27,569 bases of DNA from Firmicutes bacterium UBA6811 (lineage in GTDB: Bacteria; Bacillota; SHA-98; UBA4971). Position 1 is the stretch's first letter, and each line of letters starts with the position of its first letter. The notes under the pieces are model-generated. The model was given only the letters and a program-made list of their open reading frames with translations. It made no database searches and was not told where the DNA came from. A program made the position numbers and the translations under genes. The stretch covers positions 7,279-34,847 of the forward strand of contig DKEX01000002.1 of assembly GCA_002452295.1 (NCBI GenBank), written 5' to 3'. Shown piece by piece: positions 21,601 to 27,569 of this stretch.

Positions 21601-21779
21601 TCCGCGACAACGTGGTGGTCCACGAGGGCAAGATCGAGTCGCTGCGCAGGTTCAAGGACGACGTGCCCGAGGTCGCAAGCGGGTATGAGTGCGGCATCGG
21701 CCTCGTGAACTTCCAGGACATCAAGGAAGGCGATGTCATCGAGGCTTTCAAGGTTGAGGAGACTCGTAGAGCGCTATAA
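18648..21779 (+). CDS. infB: Translation initiation factor IF-2
   Basis: GTPase that brings formyl-methionyl-tRNA to the 30S subunit and promotes subunit joining. At 1043 residues it is larger than usual. Order: IF2N domain 1 (1-55, GKKTRVYELARELGRNSKEI), a very long Pro/Arg/Ala-rich linker (about 60-460), IF2N domain 2 (about 465-520, ITVGELAEKLGVGSGEVIK), G domain with GHVDHGKT (552-559), DTPGH (598-602) and NKID (652-655), then domains II, III and the tRNA-binding C-terminal domain ending GYECGIGLVNFQDIKEGDVI. ATG 18648 has AAAGGTGG 7 bases upstream; the frame extends back to 18525 within rnpM but without a start signal. Other frames are also open across the linker because it is GC-rich, but only this one joins both ends. 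Operon partner: ylxP 39 bases on. Confidence 0.97.
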   Translation: MGKKTRVYELARELGRNSKEILDLLAESGVRDKNHMSALEDNVVRFIENRFAEKEGRKEPKRPAGGRAAQPDTERETPAAKEAAPPREKPKPKPRPKPLPLPRPTQPRRPGQRYGAGRPRPAVRDMGAARSASPPAPGQRRGPGSRRASNGRPAADGYPAARDSRERRWTPAGATPAGQRPGARKHWPTQIAPTMPPARPRTQARTGRPAPGSTGAVAGMPAGAAEGRGRAFERSRQIRPVVPPAPQKPAEPEVQGAPGMPIEGATATPRPERVAPRETPEVVTRAPEKAPETIPVTATAAPGTSARPGQEGAEPSVRATRPEEARSREADGHRRAQQPPKAPAAQRPATRQATPRQPVAGRPAGGAAAGARPRPPRPDRAPDARRPSAEGPRPEARRDGRGQRDHRPERRLELIKGGKGAEKLREARAEAIIRARKPRRGAGAQPGAAAARKREHPRKEKKVALPASITVGELAEKLGVGSGEVIKSLMSMGVLATINQEIDFDAASLVADEHGFDVEPLEQKEAREFGIEDAPDAPEALRTRPPVVTVLGHVDHGKTSLLDAIRQTNVTAQEAGGITQHIGAYQVELGGRRITFIDTPGHEAFTAMRARGAQVTDIAVLVVAADDGVMPQTIEAINHARAAKVPIVVAVNKIDKVNAQPDRVKQELAQQGLVPEEWGGDTVTVEISALRKQGIEELLEMILLVADMRDIKANPDRPAKGTVVEARLDRGRGPVATVLVEKGTLRVGDAIVAGEVFGKVRAMTDDQGRAVEAAGPSTPVEVLGFSEVPQAGDVIHVASEDKLAKQLAARRSDRKRAEEIQGARTMSLDALFGKIQEGDVKELNLIIKADVQGSVEALRQSLEHLSTDEVKVNVIHSGVGAITESDVMLASASGAIIIGFQVRPDVNAKKMAERDHVDVRLYRIIYDATADVKAAMEGLLEPEKHEVTLGRADVMATFHVPKVGVVAGCKVSDGRITRDALVRVLRDNVVVHEGKIESLRRFKDDVPEVASGYECGIGLVNFQDIKEGDVIEAFKVEETRRAL
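18911..18939 (+). repeat. AAGCCG/AGGCCG tandem hexamer tract in the infB linker
   Basis: About four imperfect hexamer copies (AAGCCG, AAGCCG, AAGCCG, AGGCCG) encode a Lys-Pro/Arg-Pro run. The tract lies in the non-conserved linker, so changes in copy number would be tolerated. Confidence 0.55.
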
Positions 21780-21818
21780 GTGCAGCTATAGATGTAGGTA
21801 TAGAGAAGGCGTGGGGCG

Positions 21819-22100
21819 ATGATAGTCGGCGTGCTCAGACTCGAGATCTTCATCGGCGGGGCCGCGTGCCTCAAAGACAAACGGCGCGTTGTCAAGGGGG
21901 TGTGCGACAGGATAAGGGCCAGGCACAACGTGGCCATCGCCGAGGTTGCCGATTGTGACCTCTGGCAGCGCTCCACTCTCGGGGTCGCATGCGTCTCCAA
22001 CGAGGCGCGGCTCGTGGACAGTGTGCTTACACGCGTGCTGCGCGATGTGGAGAGGGAAGCGGATCTCGAGGTGACCAGTTGCGAGAGGACCATCGTTTAG
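21819..22100 (+). CDS. ylxP: YlxP-like DUF503 protein
   Basis: A 93-residue protein of the DUF503/YlxP family, conserved between infB and rbfA in Bacillota. It begins MIVGVLRLEIFIGGAACLKD, with the characteristic LKDKR(R/S)VVK segment, and continues with a small ferredoxin-like alpha/beta fold (SNEARLVDSVLTRVL). The molecular function is not established; the constant position between two ribosome-related genes suggests a role in ribosome biogenesis or initiation. GGCGTGGGGCG precedes ATG 21819, a weak site, so coupling to infB translation (39-base gap) may help. The gap has the AT-rich repeat CTATAGATGTAGGTATAG but no clear -35 element. Confidence 0.92.
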   Translation: MIVGVLRLEIFIGGAACLKDKRRVVKGVCDRIRARHNVAIAEVADCDLWQRSTLGVACVSNEARLVDSVLTRVLRDVEREADLEVTSCERTIV

Positions 22101-22119
22101 CGTCGGAGGGTGATGCGAG

Positions 22120-22497
22120 ATGGCTCGACTGAGGGTTGAGAGGGTTGCGGAGGCGATCCGTTCCGAGGTGGCTGACATCCTGGCCCGGGAGATCAAAGAC
22201 CCGAGGCTCGGGTTCGCCACCGTCACTGACGTGGAGGTATCGGACGACCTGCGACACGTGAAGGTCTTCGTAAGCGTGATGGGCGATAAGCCCCAGGTTG
22301 ACGAGACCATGGCCGCCCTGGAGAGCGCCACCGGGTTCGTTCGCAGCGAGATAGGGAAGCGCATCAGGCTGCGCCACACTCCCGAGATCGTCTTCCGCTA
22401 TGATACGTCGATAAAGCGGGGGGCACGGGTGTTCGAGATCCTGAAGGAGATAAGGAGCGAGGGGGAGACGGGGAGCCAAAAGGGAGGCCGGGAGTAG
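22120..22497 (+). CDS. rbfA: Ribosome-binding factor A
   Basis: Small KH-domain protein that binds the 30S subunit near helix 1 of 16S rRNA during late maturation and cold adaptation. The 125 residues contain the family hallmarks: RVERVAEAIRSEVADILARE at the N-terminus, IKDPRLGFATVTDVEVSDDL, the KVFVSV strand, and the C-terminal RHTPEIVFRYDTSIKRGARV motif with a short charged tail. Its length equals typical members. GGAGGGTGAT precedes ATG 22120, and the last base of the stop TAG is the first base of the nrnA GTG. Position between ylxP and nrnA is the standard Bacillota order. Confidence 0.96.
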   Translation: MARLRVERVAEAIRSEVADILAREIKDPRLGFATVTDVEVSDDLRHVKVFVSVMGDKPQVDETMAALESATGFVRSEIGKRIRLRHTPEIVFRYDTSIKRGARVFEILKEIRSEGETGSQKGGRE

Positions 22498-23468
22498 TGG
22501 AGAGCCACCAGGACATCGCGCGCATTCTTGTGCGGTACCGTAGATTCCTCGTAGCAACTCACGTGTTTCCTGATGGTGACGCGATCGGCTCCACTCTTGG
22601 TCTCGGCTTTGGCTTCCAGAAAACCGGGAGGCGGGCCATCCTCTCCTGCCCAGGCGGCGTGCCTGACAGCCTGAGCTTTCTACCTGGCTCAAACAGGATA
22701 GTCACGCCCGACCGCATCCTGGACGAGTTCGACGCGGCGGTGATCCTCGACTCGAGCGACCTCGACCGCATCGAGGGAATCGCCGAGAGGATTCCGCCGG
22801 GCACGCCGGTGATCAACATCGACCACCACGTTACGAACAGGATGTATGGCACTTATAACTACATCGATCCGGGCGCGGCCGCTGCGGGCGAGCAGGTCTA
22901 CAGGGTCCTCACGGCCATGCGGGTGCCCGTGGACAGGGACATGGCGACGTGCCTCTTTACCGCGGTTGGAACCGACTCGGGGTTCTTCCGGTTCTCCAAC
23001 ACGAGCCCGACCACCCTGCGAATCGCGGCCAGACTCGTGGAGAAAGGGGCCGAGCCGTTCAAGGTCTCCGAGCAGGTGTACGAGACGAAGACCCTCGGAA
23101 GCATCAGGCTCCTTGGCCGCGTGCTCGATACCCTGCAGGTGGATGAAGGCGGGAAGGTCGCCTGGGTCGAGATCAGACGCGAATGGCTGTCGGAATTCGG
23201 GGTGGATGAGGGGCAGACCGAGGGCTTCGTGAACTATCCCCGCATGGTGAAAGGCGTGGAAGTGGCCCTCCTGTTCAGAGAGAGCGCTGAGGGCAAGATA
23301 CGGGTGGGCATGAGGTCCAGGGGGGATTTCGACGTGAGCGCGCTGGCCGAAGCGTTCAACGGCGGCGGCCACTCGCGGGCTGCGGGCTGTAGCATGGGCT
23401 CGACCTCCCTGGAAGACGCGAGGCGGGCGGTGCTCCACAAGGTATACGAAATGATGGCGGCGAGGTAG
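22497..23468 (+). CDS. nrnA: DHH-family oligoribonuclease / pAp phosphatase (NrnA)
   Basis: DHH/DHHA1 phosphoesterase that degrades nano-RNA and can dephosphorylate 3'-phosphoadenosine 5'-phosphate. Metal-binding motifs are present: H22, D26 and D28 in HVFPDGDAIGS (the usual N before P is replaced by F here), the aspartate of DSSDLDR, DHH at 109-111 in NIDHHVTN, and the DHHA1 substrate motif GGGH at 289-292. The 323 residues fit the family. GTG 22497 overlaps the rbfA stop by one base, with GGGAGGCCGGGAG just upstream, suggesting coupled translation. c-di-AMP phosphodiesterase GdpP-type architecture is excluded because no sensor or GGDEF domain is present. truB follows after 11 bases. Confidence 0.94.
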   Translation: MESHQDIARILVRYRRFLVATHVFPDGDAIGSTLGLGFGFQKTGRRAILSCPGGVPDSLSFLPGSNRIVTPDRILDEFDAAVILDSSDLDRIEGIAERIPPGTPVINIDHHVTNRMYGTYNYIDPGAAAAGEQVYRVLTAMRVPVDRDMATCLFTAVGTDSGFFRFSNTSPTTLRIAARLVEKGAEPFKVSEQVYETKTLGSIRLLGRVLDTLQVDEGGKVAWVEIRREWLSEFGVDEGQTEGFVNYPRMVKGVEVALLFRESAEGKIRVGMRSRGDFDVSALAEAFNGGGHSRAAGCSMGSTSLEDARRAVLHKVYEMMAAR

Positions 23469-23479
23469 CTCTTACGATC

Positions 23480-24430
23480 ATGGACGGTATCCTGGTGGTG
23501 ACAAAGCCGGGCGGCATGACGTCCCACGACGTGGTCGTGCGCATCAGGCGGGCCGCGGGCACGAAGAGGGTGGGGCACGCCGGCACGCTTGATCCCGATG
23601 CCACCGGCGTCCTCGTGATCCTCGTTGGCCGGGCGACCGCGGCCATGCAGTTCATGGTGGGAATGCCGAAGGCCTACACGGCTGAAATGGTCCTCGGCAT
23701 AACCACCGACACGCAGGACGCTTCGGGAAAAGCGGTCCGCGTGGCGGACGCTGTCGATGTATCGAAAGAGCGGTTCCTGGATGCCCTTGCCGGCTACACC
23801 GGCGAGATATCCCAGGTGCCTCCGATGGTCTCTGCGGTCCATCACGAGGGGCGCAGGCTCTACGAGCTTGCGCGCGAGGGGATCGAGGTCGAGCGGAGGC
23901 CGCGGCGCGTGAGGATATATGAGATTCGCGTTGAGCGCTGGCCCGATGTGCCGCTTGCCGTGGGCAGCCGGGTGACTGTGAGGGTTACGTGCTCCTCGGG
24001 GACGTACATCAGGCAGCTTGCCGCGGACATCGGCGAATCTCTGGGATGCGGCGCGCATCTTGGCTCGCTCGTCAGGACGCGCGTGGGCCCCTTCGACCTT
24101 GCCTCTGCGCACGGCCTGGATGAGATCGAGGCATCTGCGTGGGACGGCCACCTGAGTTCGCTGCTAGTGCCCGTTGCGGCGGGGCTTTCCCACCTGCCGG
24201 CCGTCACGGTGGGCGGTGAGGACGCAAGGAGGATATCCACCGGGGCGCAGATCGAGGCTCCCGGATGTGTCCGGTGCAGCGCGGAGCCGTCCCCCGCCCC
24301 TGGGGAGGACGATCGCGGGGGCGACCTCGTAAGGGTGCACCAGGAGACCGGCGAGCTTCTATGCGTTGCGCGGGTCGAAAGATCCGGCGCGCGCGCCCGT
24401 CTTCGACCTGTAAGGGTCTTCACAGGCTAA
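23480..24430 (+). CDS. truB: tRNA pseudouridine-55 synthase TruB
   Basis: Isomerises U55 in the T-loop of tRNA (EC 5.4.99.25). Catalytic D38 is in GHAGTLDPDATG; the N-terminal MDGILVVTKPGGMTSHDVV and RVTCSSGTYIRQLAADIG (the conserved motif with SGTYIR) are typical. The C-terminal PUA-like domain starts at about residue 240. It includes a less conserved Pro/Glu/Asp-rich insert (SAEPSPAPGEDDRGGD) before the final VHQETGELLCVARVE strand. The 316 residues are near the usual size. The start ATG 23480 has no close Shine-Dalgarno (GCGAGGT lies about 13 bases upstream), so it may be translated by coupling from nrnA. A tandem GGGGCCA repeat follows the stop. Confidence 0.95.
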   Translation: MDGILVVTKPGGMTSHDVVVRIRRAAGTKRVGHAGTLDPDATGVLVILVGRATAAMQFMVGMPKAYTAEMVLGITTDTQDASGKAVRVADAVDVSKERFLDALAGYTGEISQVPPMVSAVHHEGRRLYELAREGIEVERRPRRVRIYEIRVERWPDVPLAVGSRVTVRVTCSSGTYIRQLAADIGESLGCGAHLGSLVRTRVGPFDLASAHGLDEIEASAWDGHLSSLLVPVAAGLSHLPAVTVGGEDARRISTGAQIEAPGCVRCSAEPSPAPGEDDRGGDLVRVHQETGELLCVARVERSGARARLRPVRVFTG

Positions 24431-24466
24431 GGGCTGAAGGCCAAGGGCCAGGGGCCAGGGGCTAAA
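24425..24466 (+). repeat. GGGCCA/GGCTAA short-repeat tract between truB and ribF
   Basis: Just after the truB stop is a run of imperfect heptamers (AAGGGCTG, AAGGCCA, AGGGCCA, GGGGCCA, GGGGCTA). It does not form a strong hairpin with a T-tract. It resembles dispersed low-complexity sequences seen between genes in GC-rich genomes; its role, if any, is unknown. Confidence 0.6.
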
Positions 24467-24505
24467 GCAAAAACGTGGTCCGCCGCCGGGGTTAGGAGGT
24501 CTTCT

Positions 24506-25534
24506 GTGAAGGTCATCAGGGATCTTGCAAGGGCTGACGCCGTGGACACACCGAGATCTGTGGTTGCGCTCGGCACGTTTGACGGGGTGCACCTCGGACA
24601 CCAGGAGATCCTGAAGAGGTGCTCGATGTATGCGAGGTGCACCGGCGCGCGCGCCGTGGCATTCACCTTCGACCGCCACCCCCTCGAGGTCATCCGCCCG
24701 CAGCTTGCTCCGCCGCAGCTCACGGACATCGAGGACAAGCTCGCCCTGATCGAAGCGACGGGGATCGAGGTTGCCGTGGTGGCCCGCTTTGACGAGGCGC
24801 TCGCCCGGGCGACGCCCGAGGAGTTCGTGCGCGAGGTGCTCGTGGACGGCCTCCGGGCGACGAAGGCCGTCATCGGGTTCAACTACACGTTCGGGTGGCG
24901 GGCCCGGGGGACGGCGGAGGCGCTGGTTGATCTGAGCAAGAAATGCGGCTTCGAGGTGGAGGTCGTCGAGCCTGTCACGGTCGGGGGCGTGCCCGTCGGC
25001 AGCACGGAGATACGGGCGCGTCTTGCCCGGGGCGATGTGGCGGGCGCCCGGGCCATGCTCGGCAGGCCTTTCTCCATGAAGGGCACGGTCGTCCCGGGGC
25101 ACGGTCGCGGAAGGACCATCGGGTACCCCACCGCCAACATGGAGGTGAGCGGGGGAATGGCCGTTCCCGCCCGGGGCGTATACGCGGCCATCGCCCAGGC
25201 TCGGGGCCTCGAGCTTCATGCCGTGGCCAACGTGGGGGTGCGGCCCACGTTCGAGGGCAGGGCGCTCAGCCTGGAGGTGTTCATCATGGATTTCGCCGGC
25301 GATCTCTACGGGGAGGCCGTCAGGGTGTCCTTTGTCGAGAGACTGCGCGACGAGAGGAAGTTTGGCTCCTCCACGGCGCTTGCGTCGCAGATCGCCGAGG
25401 ACGTGAAGAACGCCAAAATGGCCCTGGAGCGCTGCCACAGAGGGTATACTGGGGGTGCTGGGTCCGCCAGGGCCGCGTGTCGGAGCGGGGCTGCATCAGG
25501 CGAGAGGCGGCGGGCGCTCTTTCCCGGTTGCTAG
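24506..25534 (+). CDS. ribF: Bifunctional riboflavin kinase / FAD synthetase
   Basis: Phosphorylates riboflavin to FMN (EC 2.7.1.26) and adenylylates FMN to FAD (EC 2.7.7.2). The N-terminal FAD-synthetase domain, a nucleotidyltransferase, has GTFDGVHLGH (23-32) and FNYTFGWRARGT; the C-terminal riboflavin-kinase barrel starts near residue 185 and contains GRGRTIGYPTAN (about 198-209) and the catalytic-Glu stretch LEVFIMDF. Residues after about 312 form a Gly/Ala/Arg/Ser-rich tail with no resemblance to the family. GTG 24506 is preceded by TAGGAGGT. It supplies FAD and FMN generally and has no special link to its neighbours beyond the conserved operon order. Confidence 0.95.
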   Translation: MKVIRDLARADAVDTPRSVVALGTFDGVHLGHQEILKRCSMYARCTGARAVAFTFDRHPLEVIRPQLAPPQLTDIEDKLALIEATGIEVAVVARFDEALARATPEEFVREVLVDGLRATKAVIGFNYTFGWRARGTAEALVDLSKKCGFEVEVVEPVTVGGVPVGSTEIRARLARGDVAGARAMLGRPFSMKGTVVPGHGRGRTIGYPTANMEVSGGMAVPARGVYAAIAQARGLELHAVANVGVRPTFEGRALSLEVFIMDFAGDLYGEAVRVSFVERLRDERKFGSSTALASQIAEDVKNAKMALERCHRGYTGGAGSARAACRSGAASGERRRALFPGC

Positions 25535-25590
25535 AGGGGGTCAGGCTGGCAGGCGAATGAGGCGATGCACGGCGCCGCACCGCACCGCAA

Positions 25591-25623
25591 GGCGGCGCGG
25601 CGTGCGAGCGACGAGGCGCCGCC
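25591..25623 (+). terminator. GC-rich hairpin downstream of ribF, possible terminator
   Basis: GGCGGCGC (25591-25598) can pair perfectly with GCGCCGCC (25616-25623) around a 17-base loop. TGTCGTTTAC follows, a poor T-tract. Its position just before the rpsO promoter fits partial termination of the upstream operon. Confidence 0.4.
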
Positions 25624-25628
25624 TGTCG

Positions 25629-25657
25629 TTTACAACAGGGTGTTTGTATGATAGAAT
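25629..25657 (+). promoter_or_regulatory. Sigma-A promoter of rpsO-pnp
   Basis: TTTACA (25629-25634) and TAGAAT (25652-25657) are separated by 17 bases. The predicted start near 25664 gives a leader of about 116 bases before rpsO, so rpsO-pnp can be expressed independently of the upstream genes. Confidence 0.75.
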
Positions 25658-25663
25658 TGGTGC

Positions 25664-25779
25664 GTGACGGTAATCTGTGGATACCGCCACGGAGCAAGAT
25701 GAACCCACCGCTAGGATTTCTCGGTCCTCCGACGGGCTTCTTGGCGGTTGGGGGATAGCATTCAAGGAGGTGGAACGGC
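25664..25779 (+). promoter_or_regulatory. rpsO 5' leader with competing pairings (candidate S15 autoregulatory RNA)
   Basis: GGCGGT (25743-25748) can pair with ACCGCC (25683-25688). Alternatively the overlapping GCGGTTGGG (25744-25752) pairs with CCCACCGC (25704-25711) as an 8-bp stem with one bulged base. The two are mutually exclusive. A small AGGA/TCCT stem (25713-25716 with 25725-25728) could form inside the second. The consensus Shine-Dalgarno AAGGAGGTGG lies at 25764-25773. Leaders controlled by S15 are known in several bacterial groups, each with a different fold; no match to a specific class is claimed. Confidence 0.5.
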
Positions 25780-26049
25780 GTGGCTCTACCCGCCGAAGAG
25801 AAACAGGCGATTATCGAGAAGTACAGGCTTCACCAGAACGACACGGGCTCCCCCGAGGTGCAGATCGCGATCCTCACCGAAAGGATCAATAGCCTGACGG
25901 AGCACCTCAAGGAGCATAGGAAAGATCATCACTCGCGGCGAGGGCTTCTGAAGATGGTCGGCCAGAGGCGCAATCTCCTCAACTACCTGAAGGAGAAGGA
26001 TATCGAGAGGTATCGCGTCATCATCGACAGGCTCGGCCTCAGGAAGTAG
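25780..26049 (+). CDS. rpsO: 30S ribosomal protein S15
   Basis: Primary 16S rRNA-binding protein of the 30S platform. The 89 residues equal the typical length, with all four helices and the signature segments HQNDTGSPEVQIAILTERI, LKEHRKDHHSRRGLLKMVGQ and RRNLLNYLKEKDIERY. GTG 25780 follows a perfect Shine-Dalgarno (GGAGG 9 bases upstream). It is transcribed from its own promoter, and probably also from upstream. The 30-base gap to pnp is the usual rpsO-pnp arrangement, in which PNPase participates in decay of the rpsO message. Confidence 0.98.
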   Translation: MALPAEEKQAIIEKYRLHQNDTGSPEVQIAILTERINSLTEHLKEHRKDHHSRRGLLKMVGQRRNLLNYLKEKDIERYRVIIDRLGLRK

Positions 26050-26079
26050 CGGCGAGAACCTGAGGAGGAATGATTTGGA

Positions 26080-27569
26080 ATGGAACATCACTGCCTGGAT
26101 ATGATTCTGGGCGGGAGGAGACTTTCGCTTGAGGTCGGGAAGGTTGCGAAACAGGCCAACGGATCGGTTCTGGTTCGCTACGGAGACACGGTGGTTCTGG
26201 TCACGGCGTGCATGTCGAAAGAGCCGCGAGAGGGGATTGACTTCTTCCCTCTTCTCGTGGACTACGAGGAAAGGCTCTACGCCGCGGGCAAGATCCCCGG
26301 TGGGTGGATAAAGCGAGAAGGAAGGCCTTCCGAGGTAGCCACCCTTTCGGCCCGAATGATCGACAGGCCCATAAGGCCGCTCTTCCCCGAGGGGTTCAGG
26401 CATGACGTGCAGGTGGTCTGCACAGTGATGTCGGTTGAGCAAGACTGCGAGCCGGACATAGCGGCGATGATCGGCGCTTCCGCCGCTCTCAGCATATCCG
26501 ACATCCCGTTTCGCGGCCCCATCGGCGGAGTGCGAGTCGGCAGGGTCGCGGGGCAGCTTGTCATAAACCCCACCCTCGAACAATCCCTCAAGAGCGATCT
26601 CTCGCTTGTGGTTGCAGGAACGAAAGATGCCATCCTCATGGTTGAGGCAGGCGCCAGCGAGGTGCCTGAGGACGTCATGCTGGAAGCGATATCCGTGGGC
26701 CACGAGACAATCCGCGGGATCGTGGAGTTCATCGAGAGGCTTGTGGCCGCGTGCGGCAAGTCCAAGCGGGAGGTAACGCTGTACAGGCCGAGCCCCGAGA
26801 TCGAAGCGAAGGTAAGGGAGCGTGCGACATCTGACCTGCGCGACGCCCTCAAGAGCGGCGATAAGCTGGCTCGCGAGGAGCGCACCGACGCGGTGAAGAT
26901 GACGGTCGTCGAGGAGATGAGGGCGAGCCTCGGCGATGATTTCGCCCTCTACGAGAAGGACATCACCATGGTCCTTGACAAGATAGTCAAGGAACAGGTC
27001 AGGAAGATGATCCTCGAAGAGGAGTCGCGACCCGACGGGCGAGCGTTCAACGAGATCCGCCCGATATCCTGCGAGGTGGGCATGCTTCCGCGGGTGCATG
27101 GGTCAGGCCTTTTCACGCGCGGCCAGACGCAGGTGCTCACCAGCGTGACGCTGGGGGCCATCGGGGAGGAGCAGCTCCTCGACGGGCTGGGCGACGAGGA
27201 ATCCAAGCGCTACATGCACCACTACAACTTCCCGGCCTACAGCGTCGGCGAGGTGCGGCCCATAAGGGGCCCCGGGCGGCGAGAGATAGGCCACGGAGCG
27301 CTTGCGGAAAGAGCCCTTGCGGCGATGATCCCCGATGAGGAGACATTCCCGTACACGATTCGGCTCGTGTCGGAGGTGCTCGAGTCCAACGGCTCGACAT
27401 CCCAGGCGAGCGTGTGCGGGTCCACGCTGGCGCTGATGGACGCAGGCGTTCCCATCAGGCGGCCAGTGGCCGGGATCGCCATGGGCCTCGTGAAGGAAGG
27501 CGACAGGGTGGCCATCCTGTCCGACATCCAGGGCATCGAGGACGCCCTGGGCGACATGGACTTCAAGGT
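26080..27569 (+). CDS. pnp: Polyribonucleotide nucleotidyltransferase (PNPase), truncated by window edge
   Basis: Phosphorolytic 3'-to-5' exoribonuclease (EC 2.7.7.8). The visible 496 residues cover the first RNase PH domain (about 10-145, with GRRLSLEVGKVAKQANGSV and EGRPSEVATLSARMIDRPIR), the all-helical linker domain (about 240-320) and most of the second, catalytic RNase PH domain (from RPDGRAFNEIRPI, with VHGSGLFTRGQTQVLTSVTL, YSVGEVRPIRGPGRREIGHG and SNGSTSQASVCGS). The end of that domain and the KH and S1 domains lie beyond base 27569. ATG 26080 is chosen because it gives the usual short N-terminus; GAGGAGG at 26062-26068 is 11 bases away, a little far. No internal stop or frameshift was seen. 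Confidence 0.97.
   Translation, partial: MEHHCLDMILGGRRLSLEVGKVAKQANGSVLVRYGDTVVLVTACMSKEPREGIDFFPLLVDYEERLYAAGKIPGGWIKREGRPSEVATLSARMIDRPIRPLFPEGFRHDVQVVCTVMSVEQDCEPDIAAMIGASAALSISDIPFRGPIGGVRVGRVAGQLVINPTLEQSLKSDLSLVVAGTKDAILMVEAGASEVPEDVMLEAISVGHETIRGIVEFIERLVAACGKSKREVTLYRPSPEIEAKVRERATSDLRDALKSGDKLAREERTDAVKMTVVEEMRASLGDDFALYEKDITMVLDKIVKEQVRKMILEEESRPDGRAFNEIRPISCEVGMLPRVHGSGLFTRGQTQVLTSVTLGAIGEEQLLDGLGDEESKRYMHHYNFPAYSVGEVRPIRGPGRREIGHGALAERALAAMIPDEETFPYTIRLVSEVLESNGSTSQASVCGSTLALMDAGVPIRRPVAGIAMGLVKEGDRVAILSDIQGIEDALGDMDFK

Noticed and set aside
19284..21623. Very long minus-strand open frame opposite infB (779 codons)
   Set aside because: Arises from GC-rich codon structure of infB; the product is His/Asp/Arg-rich and domainless, while infB has all GTPase motifs.
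21780..21818. AT-rich CTATAG-type repeats between infB and ylxP, possible promoter
   Set aside because: -10-like hexamers are present but no -35 element at the right distance.
25786..27099. Minus-strand open frame opposite rpsO and pnp (437 codons)
   Set aside because: Crosses two genes that are unmistakable on the plus strand.
1..27569. CRISPR arrays, tRNA or rRNA genes, transposases, phage genes
   Set aside because: None seen on either strand; the few repeats are short low-complexity tracts or operator-like dyads.

Overview
This is a GC-rich bacterial window with frequent GTG starts, strong purine-rich Shine-Dalgarno sites and short intergenic gaps. The gene set (rimP-nusA-rnpM-infB-ylxP-rbfA-nrnA-truB-ribF-rpsO-pnp order, a YqhV/DUF2619 protein, cell-wall-binding-repeat and LysM domains) points to Bacillota. 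One protein (10559-11812) looks like a secreted beta-barrel ending in the C-terminal aromatic signature of outer-membrane proteins. If that is right, the organism is probably one of the diderm Bacillota lineages; Limnochordia-like is a guess, not a demonstration.

Layout. (1) 1-1066: the C-terminal part of Lon protease, running in from the left. (2) 1067-1572: a 506-base gap with a hairpin, a paired TATGCA/TGCATA palindrome and a weak sigma-54-like promoter. (3) 1573-9918, plus strand: a tightly packed operon for anaerobic oxidative ornithine degradation, ord-ortA-ortB-oraS-oraE, then a MutL/GlmL-type ASKHA protein and a SIMIBI-like GTPase annotated in databases as cyclic 2,3-diphosphoglycerate synthetase-like. 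(4) 9936-11812: a small Cys-rich protein and a putative outer-membrane barrel, each with a recognisable sigma-A promoter. (5) 11860-15695, minus strand: a cell-wall-binding-repeat/LysM protein, a non-canonical EF-G paralogue and a YqhV-like membrane protein. (6) 15801-27569, plus strand: the large transcription/translation operon from rimP to pnp, which runs off the right end.

How the genes work together. D-ornithine is rearranged by the adenosylcobalamin/PLP-dependent OraS-OraE aminomutase to 2,4-diaminopentanoate. Ord oxidatively deaminates this to 2-amino-4-oxopentanoate, and OrtA-OrtB cleaves that with CoA to acetyl-CoA and alanine. No ornithine racemase is present, so D-ornithine must come from a gene elsewhere. 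Start and stop codons overlap at most junctions (ATGA or GTGA), suggesting translational coupling. The two genes after oraE are best explained as a maintenance module for the B12 enzyme. The rimP-pnp operon carries likely RNA-level control points: a structured rimP leader, a hairpin with a short T-run between rimP and nusA, and an rpsO leader with two mutually exclusive pairings close to its Shine-Dalgarno site. The usual ylxQ (L7Ae-like) gene between rnpM and infB is absent.

No tRNA, rRNA, CRISPR array, insertion sequence or phage gene was seen. All functional calls come from reading the sequence and remembered family features; no database search was run.
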